Positions 23,174 to 33,355 of a DNA stretch of 64,000 nt are shown here, piece after piece (positions within the stretch are counted from its first letter, which is position 1; every line of letters starts with the position of its first letter). This DNA comes from Cryptomeria japonica (lineage: Eukaryota > Streptophyta > Pinopsida > Cupressales > Cupressaceae). The DNA is taken from positions 142,137,299 to 142,201,298 of the forward strand of contig NC_081406.1 of assembly GCF_030272615.1 (NCBI RefSeq). Reading direction: 5' to 3'. A program made the translations under genes and the position numbers. The notes under the pieces were generated by a model. The model did not search any database. It saw nothing but the letters and a program-made list of their open reading frames with translations, and was not told the origin of the DNA.

Positions 23174-23364
23174 GATGATGTGGCAACTCTATTCCCATTG
23201 GGATATATTTCCTCGTTATTTGTGCCAATTTCTATTAGCTATGGATTGATAATGTTTATCTAAATGGGGTCTTTTTTGTAACAAACGCTAATTAAGGTTT
23301 AGGTGTCAAAATCTCAGCCTTTAATCTTCTTTAGATCCAGGTCGTTCATTGTATTTGAGAATGT

Positions 23365-23372
23365 TATATAAG
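23365..23372 (+). promoter_or_regulatory. TATA-like box of G2
   Basis: TATATAAG followed by CCCTC. The same TATATAAGCCCTC occurs in G6 at 52785. It lies about 190 bp after the G2 gene stop and about 867 bp before the element end, reading outward. Confidence 0.55.
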
Positions 23373-24893
23373 CCCTCACTCAATTCATTCTAAGGGGTTA
23401 GATTTAGAGAAAAAAGAGAAAAGATTAAGATTGTTAGCAGCAGAGAAAGAATTAGTGAAGAAAGAAAGTTGAACAATTGTTGTTTTATTTTGCTATGAGA
23501 TCAATAAAACATTGAAGTTATGGTGTTTTATTACAATCCTTGTGGCTATTTTCATGGTTGTTTGTCTTCTTGAATCACTCTTAGTGGAAATAGTACTTAA
23601 GTTTTAGAATTAGATTGAAAGACGAATGTTGTGTTTGATCTTTGGTAAAACTCATAGTCCAAACCACTAGCTCCTTACTGATTATAAGCGCGCCTTGTGT
23701 GGTCAACTGAAGATATTAAGATTGTTTAAGAGTTCAATCATTATTGGAGATATTGATATGTATCTTAGTAATAGTATCTATCCCATTGATGATTTGAAAA
23801 TCATTGAATCCCCTTAGAAGATCGCACCAATTCGTAATCTTTTGGCAATACTGAAATTGGTAGAGTTTTACCAAGACTGGTCCTCATTTAGTCATTCCTA
23901 GGATTAGTTTAGTATCGCCTCCTTAAAACCCTTATCTTTTTCCTTTTATTTGAAACATCAGTTAGTATTAGGAGAATTCAGTTTCCTCATTGAAAAGTAG
24001 TTGCAAGAGCAAGCTTTCTTAGAAAGTACGTAAGGCCCCTTGTAAAACATCAAACACAACGACCACTAGTGCTTATCCACGAGTAGAGAACCTACTTAAC
24101 AGAACCTTGGAGTTGCTCCAATTGATCCTTCTGTGAAATCTTCAACATTCGGGGAGCTTTATTCAAGAGAGGATAAGGTACCTTTAGGTATTTTATTCTA
24201 TGTTTGGTCATGTATAAAAGACACATCAACAAATATGAATGCTCAAAATTTGAGACCCAATAATGTTTTATGCAGAATTTAAACACTAACATAAACTGCA
24301 ATATGTATTATAATAATACATAATTTCATAATAGTGGCAGACCAGATCTGACATGTGTCAGATCTGTCTGCCATTACCAACCACTTAATATATTAATAAC
24401 TAATATTTTCAAGCAGGGGGAGAACTAATAGTTTATAGAATTGGTAATTAGTAAATAATAAATATATAAATTAGAGGTAACATTATTGAAATCATTTAGT
24501 TATTTATGTATATATATATATATACTCAAATAAGAATAAGGAATAATAAAAGGGTTAGAAATATGGATATTGATATAATAATAGATATTAATATAATAAT
24601 TATAATTAATATAATATTTTTTAGAAACTGTTCTACAGTAATACATAATAATTCATATAACTAGCAATTAATTAATAAGTAAATGATTTATAAATGAATC
24701 GGAATAAGACTAATTATCTAGTATGGTAAATTAACAAGTACTTGATAGACTAAAGAGAGATAGAATATCACAGATTTGTTTCATGTTAAGATAGACTTGA
24801 CTCTTAATCAAGCTAGTTTAAGTCATGAGTACTTTGAAATAGATTAATTGTGGTTAAAGTAGTCCAAATCCTAGTAGGAGACATTACACCCAC

Positions 24894-25190
24894 TGTCGAG
24901 CATGACTAGGACTCGTTGCCCTTGAAGCGTACCACGTACCCTAAACACACTGCACCTTGGGGTACCAACCAGTGTGGCAATGACGCCTCCCCTCTATACC
25001 AGTGTGGAAATTATCTCCACCTATCTTGTTTCTTCTATAGACTCTTCCTTTGGTCGCTCATTTTCTTCAGGTTCCTCCTCACCATTGGACATGACCTCAA
25101 TATAATGAATCTTTCCTTTGCCCAAGCATCAGTGCCCTAGCTCCCACAGCTCCTTACAGGTGAAACAGAGGTTCTTCCTTCTAAGCTCCT
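24894..25190 (-). pseudogene. Gypsy-B zinc knuckle and protease N-terminus
   Basis: On the minus strand: CFTCKELWELGH, a stop, then C (near 25165-25130) is the zinc knuckle with a TGA between the final His and Cys. An acidic linker follows, then VLVMLDSGA at 24920-24894, the aspartic protease active site. S1 inserted inside these codons. Stops at TAG (three times, Gln expected by context) and one TGA show the same decay pattern as Gypsy-A. Confidence 0.75.
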
Positions 25191-26203
25191 ATTTTGTTGC
25201 CTCAGCCAATGATGACTTCTTCGGAAAGGTTTTGATATCATTCTCCTTGAGGATGAAGGGTGGTATGGCATGTGGAAAGTTTCTGGAGGAAGAAGATGTC
25301 GCCATGTCACGTGCCTTCTTAATTGCTTCCGTGAGCATGTTGGGGTTGAACCCTTTCACCCAACCCTTCAGTGGTTCCATCAACCCGTCCATGAATAAAA
25401 CCACCAATCTCCTCTCTGAGATATCTGTCACCAACACGAACAGTCTCTGGAATTCTATAATGTAACTGTCCACCGGTCCAGATTGCTTCAGTTGAGCCAG
25501 CTCTTTGAAGTTGAGTTTTGGATCTCTTCCGCCAAAACGCTCTGAGCCTCTCTGTGAATTCGGCATATGAAGTTATCTGATCGTGGACAAGGGTGACCAT
25601 TCCATGATGCCACCATTCGTGAGCAACTCCTTCCAAGTGAAGTGCAGCAAATTTGATAGCTTCATCTTCAAGCATCATGTTAATATGGAAAGAGGTATCT
25701 TCTTTTTGTACCCAAGCTCGTGTCGAGGTTGCTTTGGTCCGATCAGAGGGTGACAAATCAACCTTTCGTTTGATATCATCGTTATAGTAGCCATAGTAGC
25801 CACGACTTCTGTCGCCCGAGTATTTCATTCGCAGCTCGACATAATCCTTAAAGGATATGTCTCCCTCGAGGTTTGCATCCCTCCAATCTTGATTCAACTG
25901 TACTTGCAACTCTCGGAAAGTGGACTCTTTCTCCCCACATGGTGCTTCAGTTCTCTGGGGAAAAGTTGGCATCAGCGGTCGAAAATTTGAATGTTGTGGG
26001 TTTGACCTTCCAGTGACTGAATTATCGCTCTGTCCATTATGATCTCCATTTGTTTTTCCCAAGGCCAATTGATGCAATCTATCTTCCATGAGTTTTTTTC
26101 TTTGTTCCCCACTGACCATTGTGTCGTTGAGCTAAGCTTGGCTTCTAGTTAGCTCCCTTAATAGTGCCATGACTTCTTTGGCAAGATCCCATGGTTCCCC
26201 CAT
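25191..26203 (-). pseudogene. Gypsy-B gag, one frameshift and one early stop
   Basis: Reads from ATG at 26203 (MGEPWDLAKEVMALL). A TAG follows after RSQA (Gln likely), then the frame is open from about 26131. Conserved blocks shared with Gypsy-A gag include ARAWVQK, DEAIKFAALHLEGVAHEWW and DQITSYAEFTERL; the Gln in the last block explains the 1899 stop of Gypsy-A. Near 25560 a frameshift moves the reading to another frame that carries [17 protein letters not shown] and LVVLFMDGLMEPLKGWVKG. The protein would bind and package element RNA but is broken. Confidence 0.85.
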
Positions 26204-26275
26204 TTGGTTGGCAGAACAGTACCTCCTTCTGGTGTACACCTACATCCACTACTCGACGGGCTGTGAAGATCACCA

Positions 26276-26287
26276 GCTCTGATACCA
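26276..26287 (-). other. Primer-binding site of Gypsy-B
   Basis: TGGTATCAGAGC on the minus strand, six bases inside the LTR end. It is of initiator tRNA-Met type, as in Gypsy-A. Confidence 0.9.
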
Positions 26288-26293
26288 CTATAA

Positions 26294-26980
26294 TGTACTG
26301 TATGCTTATCATGTCATATGACAACACAACCTTCCCGTACGATCAACACAACCTCCACCCCGTACGAACAACACACCCTCCGCCGTACGGCCAACACATG
26401 CTGTACCGTACGACCAACATCGTACGACCCTCCACCGTACGGCCCTCCACCCATACACTCCTTGTCTTTCGTACAAACAATTGACTCTCCTATGCGGAAC
26501 TAATAATCTTGGCCTCGGAAAAATGGTTCCGTTATGTGCAATATGTTGGACAATATAATTAGTTTAACACGATTTGGCATAGGAATGAATACACCAGGCA
26601 AGTAGAAATTCAGATTCAATAATGATAACACTTTAGATTACAAAAATTTCGGACTAAGGGTAGAGCAGAGTAGGGTGAGGAGTTACTCCCACCGAAACAG
26701 CGGATGCCAAGTAGGGAGGATCTTCCACCTCCGAAATGGCAGACGACTGAACTCTAATTGGAATTCGCACACAGGAAGAAAACACCAAATTCGCATACCA
26801 ACAACAATGACTAACTCGACCATATATATGGCTTCGGGAAAACTTCCTGAAGGATTACAAAACGAGCCGACACGGCCAAAATGTTCCCGCCTAAAGTAAA
26901 AAGGGCCCGAGATATAATAAATTTAACTTTTGCAGCCATACACACAGAATTATTTATTTAATAATATCGGGGACGTTACA
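26294..26980 (-). repeat. 5' LTR of Gypsy-B (687 bp)
   Basis: On the minus strand it starts TGTAACGTCCCC at 26980 and ends GCATACAGTACA at 26294, next to the primer-binding site. It is shorter than the Gypsy-A LTR and has a different interior, including a GTACGG-rich region at 26335-26450. Confidence 0.82.
26335..26450. repeat. Array of CGTACG palindromes in the Gypsy-B LTR
   Basis: Six CGTACG palindromes within about 115 bp, each within CC-CGTACG-A/G-N-CAACAC-like units of about 20-25 bp. The CpG sites are intact despite the general CpG loss in nearby repeats. Confidence 0.75.
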
Positions 26981-27767
26981 CTGTTCATGCTTATACAATT
27001 TGATTCCATTCATATATCTAAAAACCTCAACTGCAAGACATGGTTGTTATCAATCTAGTACTTATATCATGGAAAAATACTTTGGGCAAATTGTCATTTT
27101 CATTAATGAAAAAACTCCAAAAAAAACATTGTATAGTGTTGATATGTGTACTTTGCCTATAATTTGACATCTAGAGCTAAATTAGGTTAGTGTTCAAGTT
27201 TAGTTTAGATCTCATATGGTCTCCCCTCACAATTTGAAGAAAAGTTTATCCTCACACACTATTTTGTTTTGTGTTGTCTTGCAAAAGACCAATTCAAAAA
27301 CCAACATGCTCAAATCTCAAAAGAGAAAATATCAAATACTTTAAGTTTCTAAAATTAGTAAAGGTCAAGTAGATGAACATAACAAGGTAAATTTACTAAT
27401 TTCATTGCTCTACAAAAACAAAGGATGGAGAAAGCAAATGAAGAGGCAAATACACAGAGATGGAAATTTCCAGGAAGAAGCATAAGTAATACTAAAGAAA
27501 AATGATCCAAATATGTACGGAATAAACACAATATAGAACAAAATCATCAAAGAGAGAAAGTCTAAAATAAAATCAAAGATCCTCAAACGAAAATATATAT
27601 CTAATTTTAGAAATAGTTGTTTAAAAAGGTGCACTAAAAATGTTACTCTTTGTTTATCTTAACACACAATAGCCACCAATGATTTCTTTATTTCTTGAAA
27701 AAAATTTCAATACATGGGGTTTAATCTTGATATGGATTGCAAAATTAAACAGTTCCAAACAACTCAC
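26981..27767. other. Intron or intergenic DNA without recognised genes
   Basis: AT-rich unique-looking sequence. No long frame or element ends were found. It is probably host intron 3' of the 27768-27843 exon (that gene is on the minus strand). Confidence 0.5.
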
Positions 27768-27843
27768 CTTCTACATGATCAAGATGATGATGTGTCACAA
27801 AAATCACAAGTTTTTGTGGCAATGAAGCAACAATCTCTGCCAA
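27768..27843 (-). CDS. Exon of a plant metallo-beta-lactamase-fold hydrolase gene (metal-binding motif exon)
   Basis: A 76-bp exon on the minus strand, bounded by an acceptor (TTGCATAACAG before TTGGCAGAG) and a donor (GAAG then GTGAGTT). It encodes LAEIVASLPQKLVIF and then VTHHHLDHVE. The HHHLDH is the HxHxDH zinc-binding motif of the metallo-beta-lactamase superfamily. The fold hydrolyses esters, thioesters or phosphodiesters; the substrate here is unknown. Its phase fits directly after the 60569-60754 exon. I recall a plant family (Arabidopsis At4g33540 type, LACTB2-like) with EYPPGV, GDALIVDPGC and THHHxDH in this order. No further exon was found to the left in the window. It has no stop or frameshift and could be functional. 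Confidence 0.72.
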
Positions 27844-29054
27844 CTGTTATGCAACAAATAAAAACATAAAATAAATGAGAACCAATTATAAAAAGGGAAA
27901 AATATCAATGCAACCCTTAAGAGTTTTATCATATTTGAAAACGTTTTGAAACATATATTTGTAATCAACCAAATCCCATCAACTTTCCTTTAACATAGTA
28001 CTTCTAAAATAGGCTATATCATCTTAAATCTTTCTCACAAGACAAAAAATCTATCAGATCTATATAGAGAAGTGATAATAGTTTCTAGAGACTTTACTTC
28101 TGCATGCAAATTTGAACTATTGACTATTTAACAATATGGAAATCCAAACAAGTATAGAAATCTTAATCACAAAAAAATATGCTACTAAAAGACCATAGTG
28201 GAAAATTTAGTTAAACAAAATAGAGAGCAAAAATAAAAAGCTAAACATTCCCAATGGATTTATAATATTGTTAATTTGTTACTGAAGAAAACACCTCTTT
28301 CGTATTCTAAAAAGGTTATTCTCTTACAACTATTACAAACTTGAATGAATTATAAATCCATTAATAAAGCAAGCATCTAATTCCTACATATGTTTATAGT
28401 AGTAACAGCCTATTTGATCTGCTTGCATTCAGATTTGGGAACATTGACATTTGAATTGTATTGTACCCATTCAAAAACTTGATGTGAGTACTACTTGACA
28501 CTTATCTATCATAAAAAAAGAAGATAAATCAATAATATTTGTCAAGTCAAAGTCAAAAATAGTCATTTCTAATCGAATCACAAGTTGTCATGTCAAAGTC
28601 CAATATTCGAATAATAAACACTCACAGATTGTCAATGGTAGTGAATTCTTCATACATGGTCACTAGGAAATGAGATGCAGATGCTATAAAGGAATGGAAT
28701 ATTCAGGTAATTAAAAAAAGAACAATTTTGAAAGTTCAACATCAATGCCAAGACAAATTAGGGAAAAAGCCAAATGGATAATCCAAGTCAGCATCTAAAG
28801 ATTGGAGCTTCAACACAAAGAAATCGTCCAAAAGGAGAAAGGTACCTTTTATATTTCAAGAGGAGATAAAACAAAGTCTTCTTGTCAACATCTTAAAAAT
28901 TCAACCAACATAAAGGAAATCGCATTGTGGCAAAGACTATACATACTAGACAGCATAATCAACAAGGAAAAAGACACACCTTTTTGCCATTGCATAATTC
29001 AACACAAGGCATTTAAAAATTACAAGTTTTTGCCATCTTTCTATAAAAATATGT
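27844..29054. other. Left part of the giant host intron, no gene seen
   Basis: AT-rich DNA with only short chance frames. No element ends were recognised. It follows the acceptor of the 27.8-kb exon on the minus strand. Confidence 0.5.
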
Positions 29055-29390
29055 AATGTCCCCTTTTGGGCTTTTAACTAACTTTTCTATTTAATGAGAC
29101 AATTATACTCATGATGATTATGGACTCAATTGAAATCACATAATGACTCTATACAAGATTGTAGTTGGTATAAAATGCCTATTGTTGTGAATGATATCCC
29201 GCAATGTATTAATTATTCGTATTAAGTGGGTTGTCACTCTCCACAGTTATGTGTCTGTTGGTTGACGGTTGTGTTCCTCTTGACAACCGTCAAGTTCTTT
29301 AACTATGTTGTGTACTACCAAGGAAGGTAGGAGGATATAGTTGGATCCCTTGGCCGACCATCTCTAGTCTTCTTCTCCAAGGATGACAAT
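29055..29390 (+). repeat. 5' part of an LTR (TGTAATGTCCCC family)
   Basis: Starts TGTAATGTCCCCTTTTGGGC, the same 12-bp start as Gypsy-A LTRs and S1. LTR-like AT-rich sequence continues to about 29390, where the character changes to repeated AAATCG words. The remainder may lie at about 41180-41345, which has a TATA-like CTATAAAAAT and ends just before a gag gene. The split is an inference. Confidence 0.45.
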
Positions 29391-29869
29391 ATCAGTAAAA
29401 AATCATGCAAATCGTGATTTTTCCCGATTCAAACTCGTAAACGATTTAATCACCAATAAAATCGCAAAAGATTTTATCGAAAAAATCGGACCAAGTTTGA
29501 CTTGTTAAATCATTGAAAATCGCGATTTTCTGAGTGTAAAATCGTCAGGAAAAAAAAACGCAAATGTTTTTATTTTAAAACGCGCAAAAGTTAGCCCTAA
29601 CTTCTATTTGCTACGTAACACTTTCACGCGGGTTAAGATGGCGATATTTTCGCACGGGTTAAGATGGCAACAACGGGCATTTGTGGAGTGTTGCGGTTGC
29701 GCGATCTACAACAATGCAAGGTAAACTTCCCAGCACACACGACCTAGCACACAGGTAGTAAAATATACATTTAGTGAAAATTTCCCTTGACGGGAATTCA
29801 CAATAAGCATAGAATAATTCTCCCTCACAATATACACACATTTCTTACCAAGAGCAAGATCAACATCAT
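29391..29869. other. AATCG-rich sequence, possible subterminal region of the hAT element
   Basis: Many copies of AAAATCG / CGATTTT (29400-29560), followed by CG-rich words with a repeated GCGGGTTAAGATGGCGAT-like unit near 29628-29670. Similar CCGATTTTTT words occur near 41130-41175 after the hAT transposase gene. Plant hAT elements often have such subterminal repeats. No matching terminal inverted repeat or 8-bp duplication was proven. Confidence 0.35.
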
Positions 29870-32800
29870 TCAAAAAATGGGCTGTGGGAGCTTTTTTTTG
29901 ATGGCTCAAGGAACAGGGTTGGTACAGGTGGTGGATGCATGCTTGTTTCCCCAGGAGGTGAGAGATACTATTCAGCTTTCAGATTTTGTTTCAGCTGTAC
30001 TAATAATGTTGCTGAATACGAAGCTCTTATCCATGGTTTGGAATGGGCAAGACAGAGAGGTATTAGCTGTTTGAAAGTGTCTGGGGACAGCGAGTTAGTT
30101 GCAAATCAGGTGAGGAACATTTGTCTTACAAAGAATGATTTGCTTAAGTCTTATAAGCATAGGGTGTGGGACCTCTTGGAAGGATTTGATGCTTTCAATC
30201 TGATATCCATACCCAGAAATCAGAATAAGTGTGCTGACAGATTAGCAGCCATAGGGGCAGAATATGATATTCCCAAGGAAATTGGTAGCAGCGGTAATCA
30301 TCAGCATGTGAAGATTGTTATTAGGCCTGCTGTACCAGATAATGATATACATTGGCAGGTTTTTGAAAGTGACCAGCAGATTGTGAGTTTCCTAAGAGAG
30401 GAAGCTGAGTTCTCTCACGCCAACCAGAAGAAACTACAACACCAGTATGGTGACCAGATCATTCAGCTGAAAGGAAATAAGTTACCCAAGGGATTGGTCT
30501 CCTTGGAATCCATCTTCAATTCTGATGATCAAGTTAGGAAAGAAAGGTCCAGCATTCAGATTGATCAAAACCACTATGAAGAGGTTGAGATTTCGAGAGA
30601 CAGGTTTCTTAAACTTGGCAAAGTTCATACCAAAGGAAAAGAAGCAGCTTTTGTATCCCTCTGTCAGGAATTTAATGACATATTTGCTTGGCAATATTCT
30701 GATTTGAGGGGATTTGACCCTGAGCTTGCACAACATACAATAGAACTCGAGCCTAATTCCAAACCAGTGAGACAGAAACAGAGGCCAATAAATCCCAAAT
30801 TGGAGCCCCTGATGAAAAAGGAATTAGACAAGCTGATTAAGAGTGCCATAGTCTTTCCCATCAAGCATACTTCGTGGGTTTCGAACTTGGTTCCGGTAAG
30901 GAAGAGGAATGGTGAAATCAGGCTTTGTGTAGATTTTAGAGACCTTAATCGAGCCTCTCTGAAAGACCATTATCCTTTACCTTCTATGGAGCAGATTTTG
31001 CAAGTAGTTTCAGGTTCTGAGATGTTTTCTCTGTTGGATGGTTTTTCCTGTTATAACCAGATTTTAGTTAAAGAGGAAGACCAGTACAAGACAGCTTTTA
31101 CTACTAAATGGGGCACTATGGCCTATAAGAAGATGCCTTTTGGGTTGTCCAATGCGGGGGCAACTTTCCAGCGTGCCATGGATATGGCGTTCCAAGGTTT
31201 GATGTATAAAATAGTGCTGGTCTATCTAGATGATATCACAGTTTTCTCAAAAGGAGCAAAGGATCATCTAGACCATTTGAGGCTGATCTTCGAAAGATGC
31301 AGACAGTTTGGCATATCTCTTAATCCAAAAAAGTGTATATTTGCTGTCCATGAGGGCAAATTGCTTGGGTACGTGGTATCCAAGCACGGTATTACCATTG
31401 ATCCTGAGAGGGTAAGTGCCATCTTGGCCCTTCCTTTACCAGCTCATAAGAAAGGTCTGCAGAGCTTCATAGGGAGAATTAATTTTGTCAGGAGGTTTAT
31501 CCCTGATATTGCAGATTTGCTAAACCCTTTAACTGCTATGTTGAGAAAGAATGTGTCTTACAGCTGGACCAAGGAGGGCAAGAGAAGTTTTCAGCTGATT
31601 AAAGAAGCGTTAGCTGCTGCCCCTACACTTCTAAATCCTAATTTTTCCAAGGATTTCACCTTGTATGCCTATGGGAATGTAGATTCTATCTCAGCTATGC
31701 TGGTACAGCAGAATGATGAAGGCTCAAAACAGCCATTAGCCTTCTTTAGTCAAGCATTGAAGGACTACGAGCTAAGGTACACTTTTGTGGTAAAGCATGT
31801 GCTAGCTGTTATCAGGAGTTTGAAGAAATTCAAACACATGCTATCTAACAATAGCATTAATTTAATGGTTGCTCATCCAAGCGTAAAGGAGTTTCTATTA
31901 AGCAGGGATCTAAATGACAAAAGGGCTGGTTGGGTAACCAAGGTCATGGAATATGACGTCAAAATTCAGGTTACCAAGCTGGTCAGAGGCAAAGGCTTAT
32001 GCGAACAGCTTGCTGATGGCCTTTCTAATTTACCAAAGCATGAACAGGAAGCTGTTCTAACACTGCAAGGTGACGAGCAAGCATCAGTTGGGACTCCTAC
32101 TGCTGATTGGGTGTAGGAAATGACTCATTTTCTGCAAACTGGTGAATGTCCTGAGTTGCTGGACAGAGCTAAAAGAAGGTATTTCAGACTGCAGTCTATA
32201 CCTTATACACTCCTGAATGGCATCTTGTTTCGTAAAGATTTTAATGGTGTGTTGCTGAGATGCGTTGGGCCTGACCAAATAAGTAAGCTGCTACATAATT
32301 TTCATGAGGGATCAGCTGGGGGCCATTTTTCACCAAGAGCAACAGCTCTTAAGGTGATGAAGGGTGGCTATTATTGGCCCACATTATTCAGAGATGCACA
32401 CGTATGGGTCAGAAAGTGCAAAGAATGTGCCATGTTTGCTGGCAAAATGGGATTGGCAGCTTTGCCTTTGCAGCCAATTCAGGTGGAACAGCCTTTCATG
32501 AGGTGGGGTTTGGATTTTATTGGAGTGATAAACCCTGCGTCCAGCGCTGGCCATAAGTGGATACTTACAGCCACTGACTACTTCACCAAGTGGACTGAAG
32601 CAGTAGCACTTAAAGAGGCAAATGAGACCGCTGTCCTAAATTTCTATGAAGATCTGGTTGCCAGATTTGGGGTACCGGAGTCCATAATTTCAGATAATGG
32701 GCTCGCTTTTGTTGGTCTTAGAATCTCTGATTGGGCTGTCAAGAAAGGGATCTACCTAAATACGTCTTCCAATTATTATCCGCAAGGCAATGGCCAAGCA

Positions 32801-33355
32801 GAATCGACTAATAAGAATCTGATTAGAATCATTAAGAAGACTATGGAAGGCAACCAGCGGGTTTGGCATACTCATTTAAAATCAGCCTTATGGGCTGATA
32901 GGATCACCCCAAAAAGGTCCACAGGACAATCACCTTTTATGCTGGTCTACGGTAAGGAAGCAAGGCTTCCTATTTCATCCGAGCTGCCAGCACTAGACCT
33001 AGCAAATCAGTTGGACTCACTGGAGGAGGGCCCCCTTACAGTAAGATTAGCTCAGTTGTTTGAGCTAGAAGAGACTAGAAAGGACGCTTTGAATAAAATA
33101 GAGCTTCATCAGGCTCAGATGAAGCGATCATTTGACAGAAAAGCATCTCCAAGAAGCTTCCAGGAAGGAGACGTGGTGCTGAAATGGGACACCCTCAAAA
33201 GCAAACCTGGAAAGCATTCCAAGTTCGATGCATTTTGGAGCGGGCCTTACATCATTTCTGATTGTAAGCAGCACAACGCTTTCCAGCTCTCCAAGATGGA
33301 CGGTAACGTGGAGCCAATCCCGATCAACGGGATTCACCTCAAACATTGCTTTTGA
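29870..33355 (+). pseudogene. Gypsy-C pol: archaeal-type RNase H, reverse transcriptase, degenerate RNase H, integrase; one stop
   Basis: One frame with a single TAG at 32114-32116. Domains in order: an archaeal-type RNase H (29885-30290) with FFDGSRN, NNVAEYEALIHG, SGDSELV and NKCADRLA, so all four acidic positions are present; reverse transcriptase (about 30700-31420) with DFRDLNRASLKDHYPLP, MPFGLSNAGATFQ and VYLDDI; the normal gypsy RNase H position (31650-32030), where expected acids are replaced (LYAYGN, VVKHVLAV, VAHPSVKEF) though ADGLS remains; integrase with an H-H-C-C region (HNFHEGSAGGH, CKECAMF) and D-D-E in GLDFIG, ISDNGLAF and QAESTNK. The C-terminal tail ends HLKHCF. Gag, protease and a 5' LTR are not seen, so the element is 5' truncated or nested. 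In the plant Tat lineage the extra RNase H normally follows the gypsy RNase H; here it precedes reverse transcriptase. Confidence 0.88.

Larger units (their letters stand above)
16039..24231 (+). mobile_element. G2: 8.2-kb TG...CA element with an unknown gene and hairpin array
   Basis: Starts TGTTGTGACC and ends ACACATCAACA, with a perfect AATAT duplication inside solo LTR S1. Layout: 5' double hairpin (16039-16085), hairpin array (16558-18929), AT-rich leader with a possible intron (19735-19956), one long frame (19964-23173), TATA box (23365) and a 3' region of about 860 bp with the conserved terminal box near 24163. It is the same family as G1 in opposite orientation and at an unrelated site. 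No polymerase or integrase gene and no second LTR are present. Confidence 0.87.
14990..24888 (+). mobile_element. S1, solo LTR of about 1.7 kb, interrupted by G2
   Basis: Starts TGTAATGTCCCC and ends GGAGACATTACA, giving 12-base inverted ends with one mismatch. It is flanked by perfect CCCAC duplications. Without G2 and its extra AATAT it is about 1,701 bp. It is AT-rich, has no gene, primer-binding site or polypurine tract, and fits a solo LTR left by recombination. The left part is 14990-16038 and the right part 24237-24888. Confidence 0.82.
14507..26980 (-). mobile_element. Gypsy-B, minus-strand Ty3/gypsy element related to Gypsy-A, 3' truncated
   Basis: In element orientation: 5' LTR (26980-26294), primer-binding site (26287-26276), gag (26203-25100), zinc knuckle and protease (to 14507). 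Coding similarity stops before reverse transcriptase, and the 3' half is missing. Gag and protease resemble Gypsy-A in order and motifs. The protease is split by solo LTR S1 (14990-24888), which is split by G2, giving a three-level nest. Confidence 0.85.

Noticed and set aside
26281-26293. LTR of Gypsy-B starting directly at the primer-binding site
   Set aside because: The first TG after the site on the plus strand is at 26294; the six bases between do not fit an LTR end.
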